From positions 1-64,000 of the forward strand of contig NZ_FWXU01000029.1 in assembly GCF_900176345.1 (NCBI RefSeq): a DNA stretch of 64,000 nucleotides, written 5' to 3'. Of the stretch, positions 55,492 through 64,000 are shown piece after piece (the stretch's first letter is position 1; the number at the start of each line of letters is the position of its first letter). Under the pieces are notes generated by a model. The model saw nothing but the letters and a program-made list of their open reading frames with translations. It searched no databases and had not been told where the DNA came from. This stretch comes from Rhizobium sp. RU36D. Lineage in GTDB: Bacteria; Pseudomonadota; Alphaproteobacteria; Rhizobiales; Rhizobiaceae. Both the position numbers and the translations under genes were made by a program.

Positions 55492-58400
55492 TGGTTGCTA
55501 AGAGTAAGCGCATTTCCGACTTCTCGTATTTCGTCGATCGGAATGAGGAATCGAAGAAAGAGGCGGAGGCTGGCCTGACCGCTCGCATCAACGAATCCGT
55601 CGCCTACTATGCGAAGTCCGACAAGGTTTCCGGTCGCGAGGCTGTTGGTGTCTACTGGGTGCCAAAGGGATCCACGCCGCTGTTCTCGAACGTGAAGCAT
55701 GGTGAGGTCGCGCAGACTTTTCACGTGATGAAAAATGCCGACGGTATTGACCCGGAGACAGGCGCTTGCGTTCGTCACAAGAACAACGCGAAGAAGACCT
55801 CGAAGGGATACGATTTGATGATGGCACCGCCGAAAGAAATTTCGGTGATGATCGGCCAGAGTGAATCCGTAGCCATCAATGCGTCCGGAAATGAGGCGAA
55901 GTTCGGCCGGGATCTTTCCGACAAGCTGCAGGCCATCTTGAAGGTCGCTAACGACCGCGCGATGCAGTTTGCCTTTGACGAAGGCCTGTTCGAGGTTCGG
56001 GTCACTGAGCCGGATCCTGTCACTGGCGAGAACGTCACCGTCCGCATGAAGGCTGCTGACATCAGCGGTGTTCAGTGGATGCACTTCAGCTCGCGTGAAG
56101 GCGATCCCCAGGTTCACTTCCACAACGTCGTCTATAACTCCGGACGTAAGCCAGACGGCTCGACCGGGACCATCGACAACAACCGCCTGATGAAGAACAT
56201 CTACTCGGTGAACGCTGTCTTCAACGCCGAAGTTATCCGCGGGCTGGCTGAGCTGGGCCTGACCGTCACCAAGGACAAGCACAATTACAAGGTCGATGGC
56301 TTCGTCAAGGAACTGCTGACGACGTTCTCCAAGCGGTCGGAAAAAGTGCTTGAAGTCCTGAAGGACGAATACGGCAAGGATGGCCGGAGCGAGGCTACTG
56401 CAGCCCTGATGCAGGCGATCGTCCTGAAGACCCGCAATTCGAAGTCGGAACTCCCTCCCCTCGAGCAGCTCATCAAGCGTTGGGGTTTGGAGGCGAAGGC
56501 CGAGGGTCACAACCTCTTCAGTCTGCTTGAAGGGATGAAGTCGGCCGCCGAGTTGAAGAAGGAGAAGCAGGCTGCCGAGTGGGCTCAGAAAGTTGCCGAG
56601 GCTAAGGAACAGGGCATCGATCTTCCTGCGGAGCGTCCCCGCTTCGATATGGACGAGATCCGTGACCGGGCCTTCGCCAGCCTGACGGATAACTCTGCGA
56701 CCTTCGAGGAGCGACAGCTCAATGCTGCCATCCTGGAAGAGCTGTCGATGTTTTGTGGGGCCGACGAGGCGCTCGGGCTGCTCGATGAGTTGAAGAACAG
56801 CGATAAGATCGTCGAGGTCGGCATGGTCGGCCGCGAGCGTGTCTTCTCTACTCCATACATCGTCGAGCTTGAACGCTCTCTGATGAACATGACCATGGAG
56901 ATGCTCCGCGACCCGAGCGCTCCTGCTGGTGTTCCTTACGATATCGTTGCTGACATTCTCGTCAAGGGTGCCGTGTCGTCTGCGACTGGTGAAGCGTTTG
57001 TGTACCGCGCTGACCAGGCGGAGGTCATTGAGTATTTCGCAGGCGACGATCAGATCGCCATCGCGAAAGGCCCTCCGGGCGCTGGGAAGTCGGCCGCAAT
57101 GGAGGGTTACGTTAAAACGGAGCGCGCCGTCGGCCGCCGTGTCTTCGGTGTGGCTCCGACCAACCGCGCATCCATCGTTCTCAAGGACGATGCCCACATC
57201 GAGGCAGAGCACACCCGGTCGGTGTTCGGCTTCATCCATGATGTTCAGTCTGGTCGCACGACGCTTGGCCCGAACGATGTCGTCCTTTGCGATGAGTTCG
57301 GCATGGTTGGCCTTGAAGAGGGTGAGAAACTCATGGCCCTCGTAAAAGCGGCCGGAGCTCGCTTCCGCGGTCTCGGTGACGACGACCAGATTCAGCCAGT
57401 CCCATTTGGGGCTACGATGAGATCGATGATGCATGTCGTCGACTACCGCATCATGACCGAGATTTCCCGCCAGAAGACCGTCCCTTGGATGCTGGAAGCG
57501 AGCAAGGCGCTCGTTCGCAAGGATGTCGCGAAGGCCATCGATATCTACAATCAGGCTGGCTGCATCACCCTCGCCCTGTCCTACGAGGACATGATTGACC
57601 GCACAGTTGCCCGTCATTTCAAGGTGACAGGCGAGCATCCCGGCAAGAGCCACGTCATCATCGCGAGGACGAATGCCGAAGTTCGGGAGATCAATGATCG
57701 TATCCGTGACGGCAAGATCGAGCGTGGCGAACTGGCATCGCAGAGCGTGAAGCTCGCTGCCATGAGCCGAGGTCAGGATCCATATGAGACAGAGATCGAG
57801 CTGTCGGCTGGCGACCGGATCATTCTGGGCGACAACATCAAAATCGGTTCCGACAAGCTGCCGAACAACAGCTTCGGAACAGTGCGCGAGACGCGGCCGG
57901 GAGTAGATGGAGGAGAAGCGTGGCTCAAGATCGAGTTCGAGAACGGCTTCATCTGGGAAGGCGTGCCGTCCGACCTCACGAACCAGTACAACGAGACCAG
58001 CGTTGACAAGGACACGGGCAAGCGGATCCCGCACATTGCCCTCGCCTATGCCATGACGATCTACGCCGCGCAGGGCATGACATGCGACTATTCCACGATG
58101 GTCAATTCCGTCGGCATGGGCATCCAGACCTCGCTTGTCGGTATGACCAGGCAGCGTCTCGGTTTCGAGCTGATTTGCGATGCTAGCCGTATCCATGACA
58201 AGATCGCAGCGCGTGGCGGTTCTGAAGTCTCGATGGCGAAGGACACCGGAGCCACCAAGGAAGATGATCCGGAGCCGGATGCCGAGATCTCAGATGAGGA
58301 GGTCCGCAAGGAGCTTATCAAGGAGATGGAGCAGGACGAAGCGAAGAAGAATGTTTCTGACTTTCAAGCTGATCCCGTAGCTTGGGCCATGACGGTTTCC

Positions 58401-60746
58401 AAGGAGGATAACAAGGTGGTTTCGAAGGTAGAAAACGAGACAAAAGCGCATACGGAAAACAAGGTCGAAACTAAGGTTGAAGCGCAGGCTACTCCTGCCA
58501 TCGGCCGTAGTCGTGTGCGTGGTCTCGGTCAGTTCGGTGCCAAGGTTGAGCCTAAGGCCGATGCCCAGACGAATAACAAGACGGCTGGCGACATCCTTCA
58601 GCAGAGGATGCAGGAGCGCGCTACCAGCTCCGATCGTAGAGAGATGCCCAAGCCGAACCGTCCGATGCCTGGCACTCAGAAGGCTGCCGCTGCTCGCATC
58701 CAGGCACAGGCCGAGTTCAAGCAGCGCCTGCAGGATGAATCCGATAAGATGGTCAAGGAGGATCTCCGCGACTACATGCTCCGGAACGGTGCGAGCTACT
58801 CCAAGGACATGAAGAATCCAGAGCTGGGTCGAAATGCTTCCGGCCGATTTGCGGGGGGCACCGAATACTCCCTGACGTTCGGCAAGGGACAAGGTTGCGT
58901 CGTGTCTCAGGCGAAGACAGGCCACTGGGGCTTCTTCATGCGTGATGGATCCGCCAAGGGTGACATCCGGCACTTCGTGATGTGGCGTGACGGCGGAGAC
59001 TTCAAATCCGCCTGCGAGACCCTGCGCGATGAGCTGGATCTTCGCGATAAGACCCTGCCCCGTTCTTCCTACTCCAAGGAGACGAAGGTCGAAGAGACCC
59101 GGATCCAGCGTCATGAGCGACTGCTGGCTGAGCGAGAGGCGACCGCCAAGGCCGAGCCGTCGAAGTTCCAGCAGATGAAGGAATGGCTGCAGTCATCGAC
59201 CGTTGGCAAGTCGGTCTATGCCATGAAGCGAGGTATCACTGAGTTCACTCAGCAGAAGCTCGGCTGGTTCCACAACGAGCCGAAGGGCCGTGGGCCGATG
59301 CCTACTCAGAACCCCGGCGGAATCATGTTCCCGATGAGTGACCACCAGGGCGAGCTGACTGGTCTCGGACGTAAGGGGCCGCCGACCCCGATCACGAAAG
59401 GCAAGAGCTTCTTTTTCGCTGCTGATGGTAGCGAGAAGCACCTATGGCGCGCTGGTGAGATGACTGACCCGAAGGTCATCTACACCGGGGAAGCGGCTCT
59501 CGACGTTGCTGCGCTCTACCAGAAGCAGGGGCATCCTGAAAAGGCGATGGTCACTGCCACTCTCGGCAACATGGGCGATAGCATTGAGGCCGATTACTAC
59601 GAGCTGGCAAAGAAGCATCCTGATGCGAAATGGGTCTGGGCTGGCCAGAATGACGAAGTGAACGCTCGCGGGATCAGGCCTGCGGACGTTATCCAGGAGA
59701 AGGCCTTCCAAGCGATCCGCGACGGCAATCCGAACGCGGAGATCACGGCCTATCATCCTGAGGTCGCCAAGGACTGGGCCGAGCAGGTGCAGAAGGAGAT
59801 GGAAGCCACCCGCACCCGCGAGCAGATCGATGCCGTCTGGACTGAAACCGTTCCCGGCAACAATGGCTACCTTCGTCGGCAGGGTGTCTCTCCGGAGACC
59901 CAGTTCGCGTTCCAGCAGGACATGCACCTCGAGCAGAAGGGCATCGACGGCAAGAATGCTGGCGGCGTGATCTTCGCGCTGCGCGACCGCGACAACTTCA
60001 TGACCGGATTTGCCCGGTACGGTGACGAGATCGATGCGTCGACCTCCCTGCCCTTCCGCAAGGTTGAAAGCCTGGACAGCCGCGGCGGCATGATCCGCAT
60101 GGGCAACGAGAAGGCTCCTTCTGTCTTCTACTCCGGCCAGCACGCCGTCGAAGTCATGCAGGCGTTCGAGAAAGATGGTCGCCCGGAGAATGCCGCCCTG
60201 CTCATTGCCGAGCTGGGGGTCGATCGCAAGCTGACAAAGGAGCAGTCGCTCATCCTGAAACAGGCCGCCGAGCAGCATCCGGAGGCGAAGTGGAACTTCG
60301 TGCAGGAAGGGACTCTTCTGAAAGATCAGAGGGAGGCCGTCCTGGTCGAGCAGGCCGCCGCGCACATGAGGATGGCTATCAGGGAGGGCAACCCGAACGC
60401 TGAGATCGAGGAGCGCGTCTCGGCCTCTATGCTTCAGACGGTCAAGGTTCAGGAGATCGAAGCTCAGATGAATTCTCAGCTTGAGATGTCTCAGGACAAG
60501 TCCAAGGACACGTCCGAGGACAAGTCGGCCGAGTTCAGGGTGGAGGAGCAGGAAGCTCAGCAGCAGGAGCGCCGGGATCCAACCAACCAGCAGCAGCCTG
60601 AGCAGGCGCCGAAATCGGAGCCAGCCCCTGCCCGCGAGCCGGAACCCCAGCCTCAGCCGGATCCGGTAGCCGAAGTCAGCGCCCCGGTTGTTCCGGACGC
60701 ATCAGAGGAAGAGCGCAGACGGCGTGGCTACGACCTCAGCATGTGA
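55491..60746 (+). CDS. MobF relaxase-helicase with degenerate primase-like C-terminus
   Basis: 1751 residues from ATG 55491. Relaxase (1-310): paired Tyr in NESVAYYAKSDK, metal-binding histidines in HFSSREGDPQVHFHNVVYN near 198. Helicase (about 490-930): KGPPGAGKSAA near 526, VLCDEFGMV near 598, GDDDQIQPV and AYAMTIYAAQGMTCD. Residues 1060-1180 resemble a CHC2-type primase zinc domain without cysteines (GDIRHFVMWRDGGDFKSA). Then two DUF3991/Toprim-like units follow: GGIMFPMSDHQGELTGLGRK with VIYTGEAALDVAALY, and GGVIFALRDRDNFMTGFARY with VFYSGQHAVEVMQAF; catalytic acids appear lost. Ends EERRRRGYDLSM. It nicks oriT, pilots the T-strand and unwinds it. Confidence 0.93.
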   Translation: MVAKSKRISDFSYFVDRNEESKKEAEAGLTARINESVAYYAKSDKVSGREAVGVYWVPKGSTPLFSNVKHGEVAQTFHVMKNADGIDPETGACVRHKNNAKKTSKGYDLMMAPPKEISVMIGQSESVAINASGNEAKFGRDLSDKLQAILKVANDRAMQFAFDEGLFEVRVTEPDPVTGENVTVRMKAADISGVQWMHFSSREGDPQVHFHNVVYNSGRKPDGSTGTIDNNRLMKNIYSVNAVFNAEVIRGLAELGLTVTKDKHNYKVDGFVKELLTTFSKRSEKVLEVLKDEYGKDGRSEATAALMQAIVLKTRNSKSELPPLEQLIKRWGLEAKAEGHNLFSLLEGMKSAAELKKEKQAAEWAQKVAEAKEQGIDLPAERPRFDMDEIRDRAFASLTDNSATFEERQLNAAILEELSMFCGADEALGLLDELKNSDKIVEVGMVGRERVFSTPYIVELERSLMNMTMEMLRDPSAPAGVPYDIVADILVKGAVSSATGEAFVYRADQAEVIEYFAGDDQIAIAKGPPGAGKSAAMEGYVKTERAVGRRVFGVAPTNRASIVLKDDAHIEAEHTRSVFGFIHDVQSGRTTLGPNDVVLCDEFGMVGLEEGEKLMALVKAAGARFRGLGDDDQIQPVPFGATMRSMMHVVDYRIMTEISRQKTVPWMLEASKALVRKDVAKAIDIYNQAGCITLALSYEDMIDRTVARHFKVTGEHPGKSHVIIARTNAEVREINDRIRDGKIERGELASQSVKLAAMSRGQDPYETEIELSAGDRIILGDNIKIGSDKLPNNSFGTVRETRPGVDGGEAWLKIEFENGFIWEGVPSDLTNQYNETSVDKDTGKRIPHIALAYAMTIYAAQGMTCDYSTMVNSVGMGIQTSLVGMTRQRLGFELICDASRIHDKIAARGGSEVSMAKDTGATKEDDPEPDAEISDEEVRKELIKEMEQDEAKKNVSDFQADPVAWAMTVSKEDNKVVSKVENETKAHTENKVETKVEAQATPAIGRSRVRGLGQFGAKVEPKADAQTNNKTAGDILQQRMQERATSSDRREMPKPNRPMPGTQKAAAARIQAQAEFKQRLQDESDKMVKEDLRDYMLRNGASYSKDMKNPELGRNASGRFAGGTEYSLTFGKGQGCVVSQAKTGHWGFFMRDGSAKGDIRHFVMWRDGGDFKSACETLRDELDLRDKTLPRSSYSKETKVEETRIQRHERLLAEREATAKAEPSKFQQMKEWLQSSTVGKSVYAMKRGITEFTQQKLGWFHNEPKGRGPMPTQNPGGIMFPMSDHQGELTGLGRKGPPTPITKGKSFFFAADGSEKHLWRAGEMTDPKVIYTGEAALDVAALYQKQGHPEKAMVTATLGNMGDSIEADYYELAKKHPDAKWVWAGQNDEVNARGIRPADVIQEKAFQAIRDGNPNAEITAYHPEVAKDWAEQVQKEMEATRTREQIDAVWTETVPGNNGYLRRQGVSPETQFAFQQDMHLEQKGIDGKNAGGVIFALRDRDNFMTGFARYGDEIDASTSLPFRKVESLDSRGGMIRMGNEKAPSVFYSGQHAVEVMQAFEKDGRPENAALLIAELGVDRKLTKEQSLILKQAAEQHPEAKWNFVQEGTLLKDQREAVLVEQAAAHMRMAIREGNPNAEIEERVSASMLQTVKVQEIEAQMNSQLEMSQDKSKDTSEDKSAEFRVEEQEAQQQERRDPTNQQQPEQAPKSEPAPAREPEPQPQPDPVAEVSAPVVPDASEEERRRRGYDLSM

Positions 60747-60808
60747 CCCCTGCTCTGTTGCTACAAGTCTGCCATCCTTGTAGCAAGGCCAGCGATCGGC
60801 GAAGGAGA

Positions 60809-60830
60809 ACCCGCCGTGTGCGGGTTTTTC
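60809..60830 (+). terminator. Terminator after the relaxase gene
   Basis: CCCGC / GCGGG stem, loop CGTGT, TTTTT tail. Confidence 0.85.
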
Positions 60831-60846
60831 GCCTTTTCAGATGCCC

Positions 60847-61635
60847 TTATTCTTGTGGAATGATGATGATCACATCCTCTTCAGTGTCCGGCGGCGACAT
60901 CTTCGCCTGCTCGATGGCCTTGGCTATGACCTCTTCGTCACTGAGATTGCTCAGTTCTTCTTTCGTCAGCAGGACTGGTAAGATTCCTTTTCCATCGGAC
61001 TGTCCGAGCCAATTTGCTTCGGGTGGCAAGCTGCCTGTTAAGAGCCAAGAGGCGAGAAATGAACGGACAGTCGTATCAGTGGCGTAGTTGTTGCAAGCGT
61101 AATCTGCCAATGCGTATCCGCTTGTGAATAGGTCTCTGTAATACTCCGTGTCGGCTCTGAAATCGCCGTCGAAGGAATAGAACAGGTGCCGCAGCCATTG
61201 GACTGTTTCGTCGTATGTGTCTTTTTGCGGTCCAGACACCCACAACCTTGTTGTGATCAAGGTTGTATCGAGATCGCGAAATGCGGCATTGAGTGGCTTC
61301 CGAAAGTCGGACGTGAAGATTTGTGGATCAAGCGCGTCGCGGTCGAAAGCTAGGACCATCTTCGAGGAATCGCCGCTGAAAGATGCTCTCGCTCTGGCCG
61401 GAGCGCCCTGCGCTAACGCAGTGCAAAGAGTCTCCGTTTTCGTGATGATGCTTTCATATGATCTATTCCGGTCGCTTGCATTGACCTGCTCCTGGATCAG
61501 GAACGTTTGCCAAACTGAAATTCCGGTTGCGATCACCGAGACGCAAAGTGCGAACGCTGACACCATGACGGCAAATCGCTCCCACCAATGATCCTCGGTG
61601 GCTCGCTTCGGCTTCTGATTACGGTAGCTTCGCAC
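60847..61635 (-). CDS. Membrane-anchored hypothetical protein
   Basis: 262 residues from GTG 61635 (AAAGGGGGAAAG upstream). Basic N-terminus, one TM segment at about 20-47 (FAVMVSAFALCVSVIATGIS), then a helical soluble domain with RLWVSGPQKDTYDETVQWLR. No family. Overlaps the upstream gene by 17 bases; convergent with the relaxase. Confidence 0.7.
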   Translation of the reverse strand: MRSYRNQKPKRATEDHWWERFAVMVSAFALCVSVIATGISVWQTFLIQEQVNASDRNRSYESIITKTETLCTALAQGAPARARASFSGDSSKMVLAFDRDALDPQIFTSDFRKPLNAAFRDLDTTLITTRLWVSGPQKDTYDETVQWLRHLFYSFDGDFRADTEYYRDLFTSGYALADYACNNYATDTTVRSFLASWLLTGSLPPEANWLGQSDGKGILPVLLTKEELSNLSDEEVIAKAIEQAKMSPPDTEEDVIIIIPQE

Positions 61636-61936
61636 CTTTCCCCCTTTCTACGTCGTATGGACTGTCCTGGGACTGCCGCTCTTCCCGATCCATGATCTCG
61701 CGCGTCTTCTGCTGCGTTCGTGCCCTGAACAGCTCATCGGTTACTCTGTTGCCGATGGCTGAGATCGCGAAGAACAGCGCGAACCCGAATGCGGCATGGG
61801 CAATCGTCGACCACGCCCAGTATGCGAGGCCAGCTCCGATCAGCGCGGAGATCGACGTGTTCACTACGTTGTCGCGCTCCCGCTTCTTCGCCTCCGCTTT
61901 CACCGCTTTGAGGTGGTCGTCGAGTTCTTGTGCCAT
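61619..61936 (-). CDS. Small two-TM protein
   Basis: 105 residues from ATG 61936. Charged N-terminal helix (MAQELDDHLKAVKAEAKKRE), two TM segments (about 27-44 and 46-62), charged tail. The start touches the stop of the upstream gene. No family. One of a run of coupled minus-strand genes. Confidence 0.7.
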   Translation of the reverse strand: MAQELDDHLKAVKAEAKKRERDNVVNTSISALIGAGLAYWAWSTIAHAAFGFALFFAISAIGNRVTDELFRARTQQKTREIMDREERQSQDSPYDVERGKGAKLP

Positions 61937-62769
61937 CAGTCCCTGTCGCCGCCGTTCGCCATCGGATCGAAGCTGTGCTTGACCCAGTGATCGGTCTGGT
62001 CCCGCACCAGGTCGTAGGAACCTTCGACGATGAAGTCGAAGGATTGATCGACCTCCGGTGTCCGCACTGCCTCCCATAGATAACCGCCGAGGGCATCTGC
62101 AGCGAGCGCCTGCGCTTTCGCACGGGAGGCCTCCGGGTTGCCCCTGTCGAAGCTGCCTATCATGAGCGCCATCTCGTAGAGCAGACCGCGCGCCTCCTGA
62201 TATGGGATGAAACGCAAATAGTTCAGCTCAAGCTCGAGCCGAGCCGACCGCCTGTCCGCGGACTTGTCCTGAGACAGGAGCCCTGCCCCGACCGTGACCT
62301 GGAAGCGGCCGACACTGCAGGCGTTGAACCAGATCCGATATTGCCGTCCGATATCAGGGCTGTCGTAGCCTCGAGCGTTCGTGTCCGGCAGCTCCTCGAT
62401 CGCCCAAGTCTCCCCCAGGTGCCGATTGAGGATGGCGGCGAACCACCTGAAGTCTTCAAAGAGGATCTGGTGCTGTGGTCTGATCCATGACGCGATTGCG
62501 CCGCCCGCGACCAGACTTGCCGGAGGATCCTGTCTCGGGACATGTCTCTCCCCCTCGAGCTGGGAGATGATGCCGGAATAGTCCTTGTGGAGGACGCGCT
62601 CTTCGAGTTTCTGCAGGCGGCTTTCAAAATGAACAAGGGCGATGATCCCGATAACTGCGATCACGCTGATCGTCATCCAGGTATCGGAGATCCCGAAGAC
62701 CTCCTTTGCCGCGTAAGCGACGCCCCATGCTGCTGCAATGGCGACATAGATCCCGAACTTCTTGACCAT
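61936..62769 (-). CDS. Membrane protein with large soluble domain
   Basis: 277 residues, GGCAGTAGAGGGACAAGGGC before the ATG. Two TM segments (about 5-22 and 30-47), a coiled coil, then a soluble domain (IRPQHQILFEDFRWFAAILN, YRIWFNACSVGRFQVTVGAG). No family. Possible envelope role in transfer or entry exclusion is only a guess from location. Confidence 0.68.
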   Translation of the reverse strand: MVKKFGIYVAIAAAWGVAYAAKEVFGISDTWMTISVIAVIGIIALVHFESRLQKLEERVLHKDYSGIISQLEGERHVPRQDPPASLVAGGAIASWIRPQHQILFEDFRWFAAILNRHLGETWAIEELPDTNARGYDSPDIGRQYRIWFNACSVGRFQVTVGAGLLSQDKSADRRSARLELELNYLRFIPYQEARGLLYEMALMIGSFDRGNPEASRAKAQALAADALGGYLWEAVRTPEVDQSFDFIVEGSYDLVRDQTDHWVKHSFDPMANGGDRD

Positions 62770-62837
62770 GCCCTTGTCCCTCTACTGCCCAGCGACAGTC
62801 TTAGGGATGGTCCGGGGGACTGTCCATATGACAGAGG

Positions 62838-63311
62838 TCAGCCGAACATGCGTTTCAGGAGGCCCGGCTTCGGCTCTGTAACGCCATCGTTGCTGGCCTT
62901 CTGGACGGACTTGAAAAGCTCGCGCCATTCGTCCCGGTCGGTCTCAGCCGCATCTGCTCGCTTCCCTTCCGCATTCGCCCTGCCGTGTTCAGCCTCGGCG
63001 CGCTTGGCTTCCGCATCCGCGCGAGCGGCCTCGGTGTCTGCTCGCTTGCGTTCGCTCTCGACGATCTCCTTGAGGCCGTCGATCTGGACCTCGAGAGCCT
63101 TCAGCAGGATCTCGGGAACCAGCTTCTCTTGTGGTTTGTCCTCGGACATGTCTCGGGACGGCAGCTCTTCCATGGGAACTTGGATGCGGACAGTCCCATC
63201 GTTTCCGGTGACCCGCTGCCACTTCTTCCGCTGAACCATCTTGCGAGCGGATTCCAGCTTGCAACCGAGGCGGTCGGCCAGTTCCTTGTATGTGAGGCTC
63301 TCGACGCTCAT
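62838..63311 (-). CDS. DNA-binding protein with N-terminal HTH and coiled coil
   Basis: 157 residues from ATG 63311. N-terminal SVESLTYKELADRLGCKLES, ARKMVQRKKWQRVTGNDG forms a HTH often found in small mobilisation and plasmid proteins. Then an Ala/Glu/Arg coiled coil with ADAEAKRAEAEHGRANAEGK repeats (about 95-130). Ends LLKRMFG. Likely a DNA-binding accessory protein; target unknown. Confidence 0.75.
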   Translation of the reverse strand: MSVESLTYKELADRLGCKLESARKMVQRKKWQRVTGNDGTVRIQVPMEELPSRDMSEDKPQEKLVPEILLKALEVQIDGLKEIVESERKRADTEAARADAEAKRAEAEHGRANAEGKRADAAETDRDEWRELFKSVQKASNDGVTEPKPGLLKRMFG

Positions 63312-63360
63312 GGGACATGTCTCCGGTAAAGTCATAGGGACTGTACTCGGACATGGTTAA

Positions 63361-64000
63361 TCACTGTTTACCATGTTGGGCTTCGTAGGCCGCCTTGGCG
63401 TGGGCCTCGAACTCTTCCTGCGTCAGGCCTTGCGGGATGAAGGCACCGACTGGATAGGCGTTCCGCTCGCTGACGAAGCTGTTATCGAAATCGCCCAACG
63501 TCTCGATGATAGCCGCTACGGTGTCCGTTGGGTCGAGCGAGGCCTGTTGCTTCCAGCGTTCGATTAGGTCTTTGATCGCTTGCAGCTTGTCCCATGTGTC
63601 CATGGACACGTTCGCCTGCAGGAGCTGGGTCAGGTCCTCGCGTTCGTCATCAGGCCAGCTTCCACCTGGTGCCAGCAGAGTGAGCCAAGGGAAGAAGGCA
63701 GCCGTCGGATGCTGATCTGGGGTCAGTTCTCTGACGGCCTGTCGAACCTCATTGTGTGAAACATCGTCGCCGTCATGGTAGAACTCTCCGCCGTCGAAAC
63801 CGGACGCGACAAACTCATCGAACATCCGATGGTGCTGCAACTCGTTGTCGAGCGAGCCAGCAATGGCCTGCAGGACATCCCGTTTGTGTTCGTCCTCGTT
63901 CGCGATCTCGACGATATGCTTGTAGCCGCGAGCCGACAGACAGACGTGCAGGATCTCATGCGCGAAGGAGGGCAGGGGGCGTTCGGTGACCGCCATACTA
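63361..64000 (-). CDS. Partial protein with HExxH motif
   Basis: At least 211 residues; the visible ATG 63996 is probably internal since the sequence begins mid-domain (AVTERPLPSFAHEILHVCLS). HEILH fits HExxH and suggests a zinc metallopeptidase-like fold. The remainder is helical and acidic, with no further motif I recognise. Gene continues beyond the window edge. Confidence 0.6.
   Translation of the reverse strand, partial: SMAVTERPLPSFAHEILHVCLSARGYKHIVEIANEDEHKRDVLQAIAGSLDNELQHHRMFDEFVASGFDGGEFYHDGDDVSHNEVRQAVRELTPDQHPTAAFFPWLTLLAPGGSWPDDEREDLTQLLQANVSMDTWDKLQAIKDLIERWKQQASLDPTDTVAAIIETLGDFDNSFVSERNAYPVGAFIPQGLTQEEFEAHAKAAYEAQHGKQ

Noticed and set aside
55488..58196. 902-codon open frame antisense to the relaxase gene
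   Set aside because: Mirror of a GC-rich coding strand; no family motif, and the sense strand has unmistakable relaxase-helicase motifs.
62535..63360. Repeated GGGACATGTCTC words as an operator set
   Set aside because: Two of the copies lie inside coding sequence and GACATGTC is a simple palindrome; too weak to call.
1..64000. tRNA, rRNA or known riboswitch
   Set aside because: I looked for cloverleaf-like and rRNA-like segments in the gaps and saw none; a covariance search would be decisive.

Overview
The window looks like part of a large conjugative plasmid (or integrated conjugative element) of an alphaproteobacterium, probably of the rhizobial/Hyphomicrobiales type. Reasons: two tandem LexA boxes of the alphaproteobacterial form GTTC-N7-GTTC precede a plasmid umuDC pair; families typical of alphaproteobacterial accessory DNA occur (DUF3768, a broken DUF982 gene); a MobF relaxase-helicase sits beside relaxosome-type genes; and most genes are short orphans. 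I recognise no replication gene, rRNA, tRNA or CRISPR. The species assignment is inference.

Layout. 1-7.9 kb: two plus-strand operons driven by near-identical promoters with a 15-bp palindrome in the spacer. They encode two large charged proteins with a shared DDLR repeat, exported and membrane proteins, and paralogous orphans. 7.9-11.1 kb: minus-strand genes, including two metallophosphoesterases and a thermonuclease-like protein. 11.2-15.4 kb: a third palindrome promoter, then an ArdC-N-type antirestriction-like protein, orphans and a DUF3768 gene. 15.5-18.4 kb: a type II restriction-modification pair (gamma-type adenine methyltransferase plus BsuBI/PstI-family endonuclease) followed by the 3' remnant of a second DUF3768 gene. 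19.2-21.1 kb: SOS-controlled umuDC. 21.6-24.7 kb: a minus-strand cluster with a HEPN (RNxxxH) protein and a nonsense-interrupted DUF982 gene. 24.8-26.0 kb: an IS3-family element with a 4-bp target duplication. 26.1-26.9 kb: a zeta-toxin-like kinase with a small upstream gene.

28.7-51.3 kb is the most unusual part. About 30 small, mostly unrecognised plus-strand genes are arranged in successive short operons. Each operon begins with a variant of the same module: an upstream TTGTTGACC box, a promoter-like TTGCGG/T-N17-NATNNT with CCGCCGAC in the spacer, and a 5'-leader stem-loop whose arms change in compensating fashion between copies. Operons A to H end in a terminator, most of them built on CCGCCGA/TCGGCGG. 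Ten full or near-full copies plus one divergent copy are visible. The array also holds a serine resolvase with a candidate res site, an apparently catalytically dead resolvase relative, and a DEAD/DEAH-type helicase. 51.4-55.0 kb: a minus-strand trio resembling relaxosome accessory genes (including a ParA/TraL-like ATPase), facing a 460-bp intergenic region with direct and inverted repeats that is the best oriT/centromere candidate. 55.0-60.7 kb: a small DNA-binding accessory protein and a 1751-residue MobF relaxase-helicase with degenerate primase-like domains. 60.8-64 kb: minus-strand membrane and DNA-binding proteins and a partial HExxH protein.

How it fits together (inference): if oriT lies near 54.6-55.0 kb, the modular array is on the side opposite the relaxase and is transcribed toward oriT. 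That is the geometry of a leading region that enters the recipient first. The repeated promoter-leaders could then be a shared switch for establishment genes (antirestriction, SOS and toxin functions). The -AA C-termini on many of the encoded proteins would suit rapid proteolysis.
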